Shown: positions 1 to 10,915 of the stretch, piece by piece
Layout of the letters: every line of letters starts with the position of its first letter
How positions within the stretch are numbered: the first letter of the stretch is position 1
Assembly (NCBI GenBank): GCA_018857735.1
Contig: JABMCL010000598.1
Span: forward strand, 763,501 to 827,500
Length of the DNA: 64,000 bases
Direction of reading: 5' to 3'
Source of the DNA: Alviniconcha marisindica
Lineage: Eukaryota; Mollusca; Gastropoda; Provannidae
The notes under the pieces: generated by a model
Databases searched by the model: none
What the model saw: only the letters and a program-made list of their open reading frames with translations
What the model was told of the DNA's origin: nothing
Made by a program: the position numbers and the translations under genes

Positions 1-115
1 ATGCTCACAGATTGTGAACCCAGATGAGGCATGCTCACAGATTGTGAACCCGGATGAGGCATGCTCACAGATGCTGCAGGCCAACGGTGCTGGAGAGCAG
101 GCTGTTCCAGTTCAG
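1..115 (+). CDS. Partial internal exon of an unidentified gene (gene 1, exon a)
   Basis: The frame is open from the left edge and ends in a clear donor, CAG|gtaggg, in phase 0. The peptide carries a ten-residue in-frame duplication (ACSQIVNPDE twice, then ACSQMLQANG), mirrored in the DNA as two 30-bp direct repeats. It ends in a Gln/Val-rich stretch, GEQAVPVQ. The next three exons of gene 1 join it in phase. The true 5' end lies outside the window. I do not recognise the protein; the composition resembles a low-complexity regulatory region rather than an enzyme. The main doubt is that the evidence is only splice consensus and phase, and that the poly-G run just after the donor is unusual. Confidence 0.42.
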
Positions 116-346
116 GTAGGGGGAGGGGGGGGGGGGGGTGTTGGTTGGGTTGCAGGCTCCTGTGTACAGATGTATGTAAGAGAGAGGGTTTCACATGTTG
201 CAGGTTGAAGTTGTTGCAGGTTGAAGCTGGAAGGGGATGAGAGTGGGCATGTATGTGACTTTTTCCTCTGTATCAGCTGGGTTACCACAATTGGTTAATG
301 CTCATTTGGATATAACATCTTGGGTTTTTGCTTTTATATCTTGCAG
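116..346 (+). other. Candidate intron of gene 1 with poly-G run
   Basis: Begins with a donor followed directly by an interrupted run of about 18 G (119-138) and ends at a T-rich tract plus ttgcag. It also contains a short duplicated gttgcaggttgaag. Nothing coding is visible. Confidence 0.4.
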
Positions 347-388
347 ATAATTCAGGATGAATGTCGGATCAATGGAGGCAGCTCATTT
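347..388 (+). CDS. Small exon of the unidentified gene 1 (exon b)
   Basis: A 42-nt exon between a good acceptor (T-rich tract, ttgcag) and a weaker donor (TTT|gtaaaag). It encodes IIQDECRINGGSSF and is phase 0 at both ends, which matches exon a and exon c. It could be an optional cassette, because skipping it keeps the frame. Confidence 0.35.
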
Positions 389-788
389 GTAAAAGTGTGT
401 GTGTGTGTGTCTAACTGCTGAAAGAATTCCTTTGGGTATAGGGGTCATTCTCCTGAAAACTAGTCACAATGGTAACATACAGTGCAAAATTTCAAAGTGC
501 CAATTTTTATGTTTTTATTTGCAAATGATAGCTTGACATCTCTTGTGTACATAAATATAAAACATAAATTGGCAGGGTGACAGGAACTTGGTTATTTGTG
601 CATTATGTTACGTTATAATGTTATAATCAATGAAGGAGTGTGTAACTTGTTTTGATCTTTATATATATATATATATACATGTCAGCGTGATATTTTGTTT
701 CTTGCTTTCTAAAATTGCTAACCAGTCACAATTAATTAGTAATCTGTCTCACATGCTACACAGACACCATTACAAGTACAAAAGGACA
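389..788. other. Intron sequence, no gene seen
   Basis: AT-rich intron-like DNA with a short (TG)n at 396-409 and (TA)n at about 660-677. No coding potential recognised. Confidence 0.5.
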
Positions 789-1384
789 TATGTGACCCGT
801 TCTCACGAAATGAGTCTTAACTTAAAATTTGACAATTTGAGATATCTCCATGTCTCAAATCTGAAAGTTCTGCTTGTTATTTTGATACTTAAATCATGTT
901 TCTACTAAAAAAAAATGTGGATGTGACGTGTTTCTGAAGGTTGCATGTACGGCAGAGGCCATTTTGAGAAAATCTTTCACGTGCATTGAGTAGTTTTTCC
1001 TTTAATCCTTAGCAACAGGAGGCTTAAATGTACCAGTTTTGACCAGTTGTGGCACAGGAACATATCAAACATTGGGACACCTGAAGAGAATTGAAATTTC
1101 AACATTAGTTAACTTTTAATGTATTTTGTTAATGTTTTTAATCCCATGCTCTCTGTTTAAAATGAGCAAAATTGATGCTGGGTAGGTTGAATAAAATGTG
1201 TTTTAAACATATTTATTGAACTTTTCAGAGCATATCAGTACAAACACAACAAAGTTTAATGCTGATAGATTTTAATTTCACAAAAATCTGAAAACACCCA
1301 GATAGACCCCCACTGACTGATTTTGCCTGTAGCACAGTAAGCTGGCTGCGAGTTAAGACTCATTTGGTGAGAACGGGTCACATA
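789..1384. mobile_element. MITE-like non-autonomous DNA transposon with 32-bp TIRs and TA target duplication
   Basis: Terminal inverted repeats start TGTGACCCGTTCTCAC at 791 and end with the complement at 1382. They match over 32 bp with one mismatch (position 810 against 1364 is the variable base in the arms). The element is flanked on both sides by TA (789-790, 1383-1384). The 592-bp interior has no open frame of note. A TA duplication with short TIRs is typical of the Tc1/mariner/pogo group (established knowledge), but no transposase is present, so the superfamily is inference. It sits in an intron of gene 1. Confidence 0.75.
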
Positions 1385-1737
1385 TAACAATCACACATTT
1401 AAACCATTGAGTAGTAAATTTAATAAACAAGAATATTCAGTACAAAAGCAATGTTCTTTCCACATTTGCTTGACTGGGAGTGGAACCGGTATTGTCTGAG
1501 ACATCAGGATGGCCAAGAGTGGCAACACTGGTCCACAGTCACCCAGGCCACATCCTGTCTCATGCCCTGAGTAAAGCAATCAAATCTTTTCACAGTGTCT
1601 TACCCTGTCTTGTGATGCTGTTTCATCAAACTCATTTGGGTTGCATAAGTTTCAGCATTTCTGAAGCTCTAGTAGGAACGATTGTGGCTTTGGCATTGAA
1701 AATAGCAAAATAGCAAAATAATACTTCTGTGTGATAG

Positions 1738-2400
1738 TCTGGCTCATGATGATGCATCACCATACTGCGTTTAACTGATCAGAGATATTGTCCGGACCAA
1801 CATTCACTGAAGTTCCAAACCTTCACCGTGACCTTGACCTTGAATACAGCAAAGCAACCTTTACACAAGACACTCCAGCTTATGAACCTGCACAGTCAAA
1901 CTAAGCTGGTCACAAAAAGATCAACAGTCAGCACACGTAACACAAATAGTCATTTCATTGTATCAACCAAACTCAGTTATTGTCATCTTGACCTTGAAGA
2001 TAGCTACCCATTTTTTGGCACACTGCAGCTTATAATAATGTATCACCATAGTAGGTTTTAGTGACAAAAGGTTCAGCAATTCAGAAGTTAGCATCCAAAC
2101 TAACATTAATTGAAATGTTTAACCTTGGCTGTGTCATTGACCTTGAACACAGCACTCCAGTATTTTGACAGGACACTTTTTTGCTCATGGAGATCTATCA
2201 TCATGTTGAGTTTGGTCGCAAAGGATTCATTTGTCTAGAACTAATAAAAGATACAGTAGAAACATCATTTTTTGATTATATAAGTCCACACCGTGAAATT
2301 GCCCTTGAAGGTGGAATCCCAATTTTCTGCATGACATTACAGCTCATGATGGTGCACTGCAATACCAAGTTGGATCCAAAAAAGGTTGCCTGAAAGCTCT
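1738..2400. repeat. Diverged tandem repeats of about 150 bp containing the TGACCTTGAA motif
   Basis: Four degenerate units share a block with tgaccttgaa followed by acagc and a cagct-tatga segment (about 1829, 1985, 2130 and 2292). Spacing is about 150-160 bp. Similar TGACCTTGA-containing repeats are common in molluscan intergenic DNA (established, from memory). No function can be assigned. Confidence 0.5.
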
Positions 2401-3297
2401 CAACCAACTGGGAACAAGTGTTTGTCTCACACCTCACTGCCCTCTCCTCTGAAGACACCACAGTGCTTTCCCTTTTGTGAGCAAATAATGCACAACGTAC
2501 AGCATAAAAAGAGGCCAAAAGTTGCTGTTGCAAGTCAGCTGATTTCTACGTTAGGGTAGGTCAGAAATCGGTGGTACTAACAGAAATATTTCTTTTGTGT
2601 GCTTTCACATGACACCATTTTAAGACACTACATAAACCTCCAGTAAAGAAATGACTAATTTTTTTTGTATTTAAAGACACCATGTAAACCACCCCTAAAG
2701 AAATGACTGTAATTTTTTTGGTATCTGTTCTCATATCATCAGCCAAGGGGAAATGTGGTCATGTACCAAACAGATGAAAAAAAGAAAGTTCCTTAGTTTT
2801 TGTTGTGAACAAGTCATATCATGATACACACTGAGAGTGAGAAGATGCCATCGGTAATGTGCGAGACACATCATCTTTTTCCATTTGGAGTTGTTAGTGG
2901 GAAGCAACACACAGTAATAAGTATTTTTTATGTAAGAGCTATCCACCTTATTTCTCGTGAAATCAGATTTTTTAATCTTGAACACTTTCAAGGAAATGTC
3001 TGCGATCAGCTTTAGCTTCCTTTAGCCATGTCATAAATGAGGGCCATGAAGATGTCATGATTTGTACCAAAACGGACTTCACAGCACAAGAAATAATGGT
3101 GCATTTACACACTGTGGCATTTTCTTTATTTCTCCAAATACATTGCATCAGAAATATAGTGGTAGTTAAAACAGAAATGTTTTGAATTTGTTTTTATTTC
3201 ATCACCATGGTCCAGTTATAGGAGAATGACTCATATATGATAAGGATTATGGTTCACTTTAAAACAAAATTAAAAACACTTGGACCTGTCATTTGAT
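2401..3297. other. Intron sequence with a two-copy 70-bp duplication
   Basis: AT-rich. Two direct copies of a block containing taaagaaatgact lie at about 2618-2725. No gene or TE end recognised elsewhere in the stretch. Confidence 0.45.
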
Positions 3298-3525
3298 TTT
3301 GCATGCATTTTGTTATTGCAGATTCTACATGTTGTCTTGCATGCTTTCTGTTATTGCAGGTTCTGCATGTTGTCTTGCATGCTCTTTGTTATTGCAGATT
3401 CTATGTGTTGTCTTGCATTTTGGTATTGCAGATTCTGCGTGTTGTCTTGCATGCATTTTGGTATTGCAGATTTTGTGTGTTGTCTTGTGAATTGCATGCA
3501 TTTTGGTATTGCAGATTTTCGATGT
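3298..3525 (+). repeat. Minisatellite, about 36-46 bp unit, 5-6 copies, each with an acceptor-like TTGCAG
   Basis: Units contain tattgcagattctgcatg followed by ttgtcttgcatgcat. Unit length varies by deletion. Each unit contains a pyrimidine-rich tattgcag, so the array offers several decoy splice acceptors about 130-350 bp before the exon at 3653. Confidence 0.7.
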
Positions 3526-3652
3526 TTTTTGAAGTGAGGCTGATTTCTTTATTCCTCTACTCTATAAGCCATGAGTGCAGTCCCAAATGTGTGTGCAGAA
3601 CTTTCACATCAGCTGACAGCTGTAGGGTACTGATACCTGTTTGATATGGCAG

Positions 3653-3779
3653 ATGTCCGCGGCAGGGTCAGAAGAGGACAGTGGCGTGATGGTGGCAGGA
3701 GCAGTGGATGAGGAGGCAGAGAAAGCAACAGACAGCATGCTAGTGGGTGACTCACAGATGATCACCATATCTGTGACTG
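3653..3779 (+). CDS. Acidic exon of the unidentified gene 1 (exon c)
   Basis: Acceptor ggcag|ATG and donor ACTG|gtcagtg bound a 127-nt exon (phase 0 to phase 1). It encodes an acidic, Ala/Gly/Ser-rich peptide that starts MSAAGSEEDSG and ends DSQMITISVT. The donor phase matches the terminal exon at 7465 (G|AT completes an Asp codon). The in-frame ATG at the exon start could be an alternative initiator. No domain is recognised; such acidic tails occur in transcriptional regulators, but that is only a guess. Confidence 0.45.
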
Positions 3780-3818
3780 GTCAGTGGCGCATACATTTTA
3801 TACCCTTTGTTTTTTTAC

Positions 3819-4012
3819 AGTACCCCACATAGGTTAACACACATTTTGTATCCTCTTTTTGTCAGTAAACCATACAGGTGTGTTTTATGCCTTTTTTGTC
3901 AGTACACCACACAGGTTAACACACATTTTGTACCCTCTTTTTGTCAGTAAACCATACAGATATGTCTTATGCCATTTTTGTCAGTATGCCACATAGGTTA
4001 ACACACATTGTT
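3819..4012. repeat. 82-bp tandem repeat, about 2.4 copies
   Basis: Units contain ggttaacacacattttgt and tttttgtcagtaaacc. Located in the last intron of gene 1. Confidence 0.65.
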
Positions 4013-4147
4013 CCAGTGCACCCTGCCTGAATTTGTGCCACAGTGTATAAAATATCAAGTGTCATGCACTGTTGTGTGCAGACTGATGTCAGAAGTCACC
4101 TGCAGTCAAATAAACAAACCTGTGTGCATGTGGTGGCACAAAGGAAA

Positions 4148-5066
4148 CATGTTGTTGTGTGATAACTAAACAGTTACAATAAAGCCTTCAGGTTAAGGGC
4201 AGCATTCAGCAGGGACATGTAAACATGTTGTGTGATAACTAAACAGTGACAATAAAGCCCTGCAGGTCAGGGGCAGCATTCAGCAGGGACATGTAAACAT
4301 GTGTGATATGTAAACAGTGACAGTAAAGCCCTGCAGGTTAGGGGCAGCATTCAGCAGGGACATGTAAACATGTGTGATATGTAAACAGTGACAATAAAGC
4401 CCTGCAGGTCAGGGGCAGCATTCAGCAGGGACATGTAAACATGTGTGATATGTAAACAGTGACAATAAAGCCCTGCAGGTCAGGGGCAGCATTCAGCAGG
4501 GACATGTAAACATGTGTGATATGTAAACAGTGACATAAAGCCCTGCAGGTTAGGGGCAGCATTCAGCAGGGACATGTAAACATGTGTGATATGTAAACAG
4601 TGACAATAAAGCCCTGCAGGTCAGGGGCAGCATTCAGCAGGGACAGTAAACATGTGTGATATGTAAACAGTGACAATAAAGCCCTGCAGGTCAGGGGCAG
4701 CATTCAGCAGGGACATGTAAACATGTGTGATATGTAAACAGTGACAATAAAGCCTTCAGGTCAGGGGCAGCATTCAGCAGGGACAGTAAACATTGCAGGC
4801 AATAACCCCAGCAGGGGCAGCATTCAGCAGGGACATGTAAACATGTTGTGTGATATGTAAACAGTGACAATAAAGCCCTGCAGGTCAGGGGCAGCATTCA
4901 GCAGGGACAGTAAACATGTTGTGTGATATGTAAACAGTGACAATAAAGCCCTGCAGGTCAGGGGCAGCATTCAGCAGGGACATGTAAACATGTGTGATAT
5001 GTAAACAGTGACAATAAAGCCCTGCAGGTCAGGGGCAGCATTCAGCAGGGACAGTAAACATGCACT
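4148..5066. repeat. 71-bp minisatellite, about 13 copies
   Basis: Each unit contains atgtaaacagtgacaataaa, ccctgcaggtcaggggc and agcattcagcagggac. Copies are 90-100% alike, with small deletions (atg loss before taaacatg, one base lost in gacaataaa). It ends where the SINE region begins. Confidence 0.9.
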
Positions 5067-5111
5067 AACTCACAGCTGGGCTCCTGAGATGAGATGTCCA
5101 GTGGTGCAAAT

Positions 5112-5345
5112 AGGGGAGTGGGAACAGCTCAGTAATAGAGCACCAGAGCAAGTGATTGCAAAGTTGCGGGTTCAAGTCCTGGCAGGAACAGCGGGATAAT
5201 TTTCTTCTCCAGGGTCAACTTTCTGTGCTGACTCTTATTTCTGTATCCGTTCCACCCCTGTGTTACCACAGTAGCGCATAAAACATGCTCGTCATTCTGC
5301 CAAAAGTGCAGGTGGCGGGTTACAGCTACACAGACATGCACCCAA
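5112..5345 (+). mobile_element. tRNA-derived SINE
   Basis: The head carries pol III promoter boxes. The A-box-like part is gaacagctcagtaatagagc, and the B box gggttcaagtcc lies about 35 bp downstream in tRNA-like spacing. A non-tRNA body of about 150 bp follows, ending near acacagacatgcaccca. It is not a functional tRNA gene because the acceptor stem does not pair and a SINE body is attached. Confidence 0.7.
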
Positions 5346-5679
5346 AGTACATGGCTTTGAATGAAGCGACACTGTAAACTGGTGCATGGTTCTTAGACCT
5401 GTGGTGTACACAAAACATGTTGAGATGGCAGCAGTTTCACGTGACACCAGCCATGTAACAACAAAATAGCACTTGACCCCACTGTAAGTATACTACTTTA
5501 GTGGATATTGAAAACCCAGTTATACGGATCAGTCAGCAGTCATGTGCTCCACTTCAGTGTCAGAGCACCATACAAAGGTAATGCATGTGACACCCTTTGA
5601 AGCAATTTGATTTGTTCCCCTTGTCTGGAATCTCCAGCTTTCATTTGATGCCTCTTTTCCATCTGCTCTCTCATTTTTC

Positions 5680-6030
5680 TGCCTAATCCTCTTACTCTTT
5701 CTCTCTTCTTTTTTCTGCCTAATCCTCTTACTCTTTCTCTCTTCTTTTTTCTGCTCTTTGTTCTGCCTAATCCTCTTACTCTTTCTCTCTTCTTTTTTCT
5801 TCTCTTTTTTCTGCCTAATCCTCTTACTCTTTCTCTCTCTTTGTTCTGCCTAATCCTCTTACTCTTTCTCTCTTTTTTCTTCTCTTTTTTCTGCCTAATC
5901 CTCTTACTCTTTCTCTCTTCTTTTTTCTTCTCTTTTTTCTGCCTAATCCTCTTACTCTTTCTCTCTCTTTGTTCTGGCTAATCCTCTTACTCTTTCTCTC
6001 TCCTTTTTTCTTCTCTTTTTTCTGCTAATG
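5680..6030. repeat. CT-rich minisatellite
   Basis: Repeats of ctgcctaatcctcttactc followed by variable CT/T tracts; about 8 copies with units of 40-60 bp. One strand is almost pure pyrimidine. Confidence 0.85.
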
Positions 6031-6289
6031 GTCCATTCTCCTGAATTGTTCCACAAAATTCTCAAGACCTTTTTTGTTAAGAGTAAGGCTATTTGGTATG
6101 GCTCTTGTTAGTAATTGTTAGGTGGTATGTGCAGCTTGCTGCCATGTAGCATTGGTATTTGCCATTATGCAATATTAATTTGGTATTTTTTCTGTCCTAT
6201 CTTGTTTTTCGTTTTTCTTTAATGCGGTATTGATGAGTTAAATGGAATGGTTGATGGTACCAGCATGTCCTAGCCGTATGTGCTCTTTT

Positions 6290-6625
6290 AACAGGGGTAA
6301 TATTGAAGGGACTAATTCTATCTCCCTGTTTCTGCCAATCATGCTACCTCTGTCAGCTCTTTAACAGGCCTAATATTGAAGGAACTATTCCTATCTCCCT
6401 GTTTCTGTCCATCATGCTACCTCTGTCAGCTCCTTCAAATCTTCCTTGGAAACCTTTCTCTTTTCAAAAAGCTTTTTGTCAGTCCCAGAGCCCTGATTGT
6501 GTGTGTGTGTGTGTGTGGATGTGCATTTGAATCTTTTTTGTCATTGGCATGTTTAAACGATTTGTAAATGCTTAGGGTCAGTACAGGTTAGGCACTCTAA
6601 GTACCCATTGTTATTATTAATAATA
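6290..6625 (+). mobile_element. 3' end of an L2/CR1-type LINE (family A)
   Basis: Translation matches the C-terminal end of the element seen at 26.5-27.9 kb (LPLS..SNLPWKPFS). A short (TG)n at 6498-6515, a conserved 3' segment near 6560-6600 (cttagggtcagtacaggtta) and an ATT-rich tail follow. The first 140 bp are a tandem duplication of about 70 bp. Heavily 5'-truncated. Confidence 0.7.
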
Positions 6626-6633
6626 AAATGATG

Positions 6634-6940
6634 GGTGTTTGTTCATCAGTCATGGTGGCCAGACAAGAATGATTCCTCCTGGACAGGTGTTCATCCGTCT
6701 GGCTGGACAGGCCAAAATGATTCTTTCAGGATGAGTATTCGTTCATCCGTCTGGCTGGCCAGGCCAAAATGATTCTTTCAGGATGAGTATTTGTTCATCC
6801 ATCTGGCTGGCCAGGCCAAAATGATTCTTTCAGGATGATTATTCGTTCATCAGTCTGGCTGGCCAGGCCAAAATGATTCTTTCAGGATGAGTATTTGTTC
6901 ATCAGTCTGGCCTTCCAGGCAAAAATGATTCCTTCAGTAT
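6634..6940. repeat. 52-bp minisatellite, about 6 copies
   Basis: Units contain gttcatccgtctggctggcc and aaaatgattctttcaggatg. Immediately follows the LINE tail. Confidence 0.85.
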
Positions 6941-6989
6941 GGAGGGCTTCAGCCATCAGGACCCTGTCAATCCCACCACCTTCTCCACT

Positions 6990-7022
6990 ACTCACACACA
7001 TGCACACACGCATGCGCACAAG

Positions 7023-7064
<42 letters not shown>

Positions 7065-7115
7065 CACAGACCACAAACACACACACACATGCACACCTAC
7101 ACACACACTCCCACC
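6990..7115. repeat. Interrupted (CA)n microsatellite
   Basis: CA dinucleotides with tg and cg interruptions; the purest part is 7024-7060. Confidence 0.95.
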
Positions 7116-7383
7116 CTCCCACCCCCTCTCTGTTAGACCATGCCAAAACAAAAACAAAAAAGTCTACTTTTGGAACTCTAAAAATGCACTTAAGTTCTGG
7201 GTATACTGGCAAACCTTTTCCCAACAAAGTATTTGGTTGGTGCTATATCTGCCTGAAAACACAAACCGATGTACACAGGTAAAGGCAGACAGCTTCAGAG
7301 GTGAACATCTTTTCTGTATTTTCTTCAAAAGTGATACAAGGATGACGAAGGGAGTGGTACTGATTGGCGTGGGACAAATTCGC

Positions 7384-7478
7384 TTGCTTTCTTTTGTTTG
7401 TTCCAGGTGACAACCAGTGATACACACATCAACTAAACATTTGCTTTTATTTTGTTTGTTCCAGATGACAACCAGCTA
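7384..7478 (+). promoter_or_regulatory. Duplicated splice acceptor in front of the last exon of gene 1
   Basis: The segment ttgctttcttttgtttgttccag plus gtgacaaccag (from 7384) is repeated 57 bp later (from 7441), with the T-rich tract, ttccag and first exon bases almost unchanged. Use of the first copy (AG at 7405-7406) would give GDNQ and a stop. Use of the second (AG at 7463-7464) gives the longer tail annotated as the terminal exon. Confidence 0.5.
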
Positions 7479-7520
7479 GTGTTGGCAGCCCCAGTGACAG
7501 AGACATTTGAACCCCAGTGA
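7465..7520 (+). CDS. Terminal coding exon of the unidentified gene 1 (exon d)
   Basis: Acceptor tttgtttgttccag|AT. The exon joins the phase-1 donor of the 3653 exon to give ...ISVTDDNQLVLAAPVTETFEPQ and a TGA stop at 7518-7520. The last 18 residues are hydrophobic and acidic with no recognised motif. A candidate polyadenylation signal AATAAA lies at 8224-8229. Confidence 0.42.
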
Positions 7521-7566
7521 TACCCTCTCATGCACCCTCGGTGTTCAGTAAATCATCCGTCCATGG

Positions 7567-7745
7567 AGATGGAACTTGCTACACAAACCAGCGTCATGTT
7601 CTTGTCTTGACCACTGCATGTGGCAGTCAGCTGACTCCCTAACCTACATCTTGTGTACGTCACGTTCACTGACAGATGGAACTTGCTACACAAACCAGCG
7701 TCATGTTTTTGTCTTGACCACTGCATGTGGCAGTCAGCTGACACC
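7567..7745. repeat. Direct duplication of about 70 bp, offset 107 bp
   Basis: agatggaacttgctacacaa through gtggcagtcagctgac occurs at 7567-7636 and 7674-7741 with one or two differences. It lies in the presumed 3' UTR or flank of gene 1. Confidence 0.8.
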
Positions 7746-7944
7746 CCCTTTGACTTCCCTAACCTAAAACCCCTTTTTTCCCCCTTTTGGGGACGTTTTG
7801 TACGTCATGTTCATTGACAGAGAGACCAACGGAATCCCAAATGCTTCATCAGTTCTGCAAAACCTTCCCCCTCCCTGTTTGATCTAATGCAGCAGTGCTG
7901 TGCTGTGATCATGTGTGTTCGTACTGGCTACAAAAAAAATGGAC

Positions 7945-8165
7945 AGTGAGAGGGGACGGCTGTAACGGCTTCACGTGAATTCACAAGACCATGTCTACTA
8001 GAGGAGAATGAGAGGGGACAGCTGTAACGGCTTCACGGGAATTCACAAGACCATGTCTACTGGAGGAGAATGAGAGGGGACAGCTGTAACGGCTTCACGG
8101 GAATTCACAAGACCATGTCTACTAGAGGAGAATGAGAGGGGACAGCTGTAACGGCTTCATCAGAG
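7945..8165. repeat. 62-bp minisatellite, 3.5 copies
   Basis: Units contain gaggggacagctgtaacggc and ttcacaagaccatgtctac. The monomer is clearly related to the larger array at 9.79-10.9 kb. Confidence 0.85.
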
Positions 8166-9784
8166 GTTCCGTTAGACCAGTATATGCCAATGTTTACTGG
8201 TAAAACTGCCTTGTACCGGTAAAAATAAAAGGTGCCGGCACAGAGTAGCGGTAAAAATCCATTGTTTTCTTGTATTTCTCTAGCTCTGCTTTCCTCTGTA
8301 CTGTCTGTGTGATCTGTGAAAGCATTCAGACCTCCTCCTGAGGCACAAAACCTCCCACTTTGGTCTGACCACCTGACAGCATCCTAACCAAGATCTGTCA
8401 TCTCACCTGTATGACTGAGCTCGCTGAGTCTGGAAGGGTTGCCGTGATGTACAGCAGAGTTGTTGCTAGCTGTAACCCCCACCCCCACCCCCACCCCACC
8501 ATAAATGGGACGTCTGTGATAACCTCGCACACAACTATTGATATGGATTGTTCCATTTTGCGGAGAGGGATGTCTTAGTCAAATTATTCCCGTGGTTTGA
8601 AAATCACCACACTAGTTCACTGCGACCTTGCAATAATGGTGCAACTCTCATTCTTTGCTCTGCCAGCAAATGTGTCACAGGGAAATGGCCATGGTGACCA
8701 AACCAACAACAACAAAGAATGAGTGAACAACTGCTGGTGAGGTTGACAAAACAGAAAAAGAGCAAAATCCTCAAAATAGTCTCATCCAAATGCCGCCCTG
8801 AGTGACTATGGAAACGATGCTCTGAAAATAGTTACCAATCATTTCAGCAAGCAGTGCACAACATCAGATCAGATGGTAGCCAGTAAGATCTGGTACTCAT
8901 ACCAAAGAGTCTATTTAAGTGACCCACAAAGACCATGGAAAAATTAACTTTGTGACCACATGAGGGTTGATATTAAGTGACAACGACCTGATTTTCCCAA
9001 ATTTCCCAAGCTAGCCACAATCCGCTCTTCCATCCCTGTGACAAGGGTACTTAGTACTTACAGAGCTAGGCCTGACGTCTGCACAGAGATGTGACAGCAA
9101 GTGTCGTGTCTCAGGTCGGCAAAACCAAACACCGCAAGACGATGCTCACTGCCACAACTCCCATGTCAACAGTCTGAAACAACTCCTTTTTCTCTTTATC
9201 CACACAGGATCGTGGGAAGTAGACCTAGATCTATCATATCACTCAAAGTGACAAACTGCAATGCCATGTGTTTTGATATGACTGCAAATGCAGCAGTCAA
9301 CTGAAATATTGTATTAATGAAATGACACGGACCCAGACAACCTTTTCCCATTAGGCTGTTGTTCCCATTTCTTTGTTACGACATTCAGACTGCATCAGGC
9401 AATGTCCATGGGTTCATGTTCAGGTCACTTCCACCATGGATTTGATTTTAAGTGACATTCACCTGTCAGTATAACATTTCCCCGAAAGACTGACCCACCG
9501 TGTTAACTCACACCTACACTGAAATAAGTTTCAGGTGTAGATACAGATTACCAAACTCCCTTTCGGTACAGCAGACCGGTTTATGTTTTGTGCTTGTCGG
9601 TTTTGTCAGTCTTTAACATCACCAATGCATGCAATGCGAGTTCGGTAAAAATATCACCACAGCACTCGTTTTCATATTCCACTAGAGTGCAGTGTTTAGA
9701 CACCCACATGATGGCAGTACCAGCTGAGTTGCACTTGGGGGGAAATGGTACTGCTGGTACCATGTAACAGTACTTCAGAAAGTC
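8166..9784. other. Gene-poor stretch, nothing recognised
   Basis: Contains a short CCCCCA run at 8477-8503 and a candidate AATAAA at 8224. I see no exon with paired splice sites, no LINE peptide and no tandem array. Confidence 0.5.
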
Positions 9785-10915
9785 TAGTGGAACCTCTGCT
9801 TCCTGTGAACTCACAAGACCAGGTCCCTTCTGGGGGAGAGTTAAAGGGGACAATAGTAATGGCTTCACGTGAGCTCAAAAGACCAGGTCCCTTCTGGGGG
9901 AGAGTTAAAGGGGACAATAGTAATGGCTTCACGTGAACTCACAAGACCAGGTCCCTTCTGGGGGAGAGTTAAAGGGGACAGTAGTAATGGCTTTACGTGA
10001 GCTCACAAGACCTGATCCCTTCTGGGGGAGAGTTAAAGGGGACAGTAGTAATGGCTTTACGTGAGCTCACAAGACCTGATCCCTTCTTGGGGAGAATTAA
10101 AGCGGACAGTTATAGTGACTTCACCTGAGTTCACAAGACCAGGTAGAGAATTAAAGCGGACAGTTGTAATGACTTCACCTGAGCTCACAAGACCAGGTAG
10201 AGAATTAAAGGGACAGTTATAGTGACTTCACCCAAGTTCACAAGACCAGGTAGAGAATTAAAGCGGGGCAGTTGTAATGACTTCACCTGAGGGTTTACAA
10301 GACCAGGTAGAGAATTAAAGGGAACAGTAGTAGTGACTTCACCTGAGTTCACAAGACCAGGTAGAGAATTAAAGGGGACAGTTGTAGTGACTTCACCTGG
10401 GTTCACAAGACCTGGTAGAGAATTAAAGGGGACAGTAGTTAGTGACTTCACCTGAGTTCACAAGACCAGGTAGAGAATTAAAGGGGACAGTTGTAGTGAC
10501 TTCACCTGAGCTCACAAGACCAGGTAGAGAATTAAAGGGGACAGTTGTAGTGACTTCACCTGAGTTCACAAGACCAGGTAGAGAATTAAAGGGGACAGTT
10601 GTAGTGACTTCACCTGAGCTCACAAGACCAGGTAGAGAATTAAAGGGGACAGTTGTAGTGACTTCACCTGAGTTCACAAGACCAGGTAGAGAATTAAAGG
10701 GGACAGTTGTAGTGACTTCACCTGAGCTCACAAGACCAGGTAGAGAATTAAAGGGGACAGTTGTAGTGACTTCACCTGGGTTCACAAGACCTGGTAGAGA
10801 ATTAAAGGGGACAGTTGTAGTGACTTCACCTGAGCTCACAAGACCAGGTAGAGAATTAAATGGGACAGTTGTAGTGACTTCACCTGAGCTCACAAGACCA
10901 GGTGCGGGTCCAGGT
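9785..10915. repeat. 64-bp then 54-bp minisatellite, about 20 copies
   Basis: The left part has roughly 64-bp units containing accaggtcccttctggggg. The right part (from about 10125) has a shortened 54-bp unit, cttcacctgagttcacaaga plus ccaggtagagaattaaa. Because 54 is a multiple of three, both strands stay open for about 190-200 codons (VVTSPE-TRPGRELKGT on the plus strand). These frames are not treated as genes. Confidence 0.92.

Noticed and set aside
5115..5190. Possible tRNA gene
   Set aside because: A and B boxes are present but the acceptor and D stems do not pair and a SINE body is attached, so it is a SINE head.
6895..7410. 171-codon plus frame with Thr/His repeats
   Set aside because: Most of it is the (CA)n tract; the flanks have no motif.
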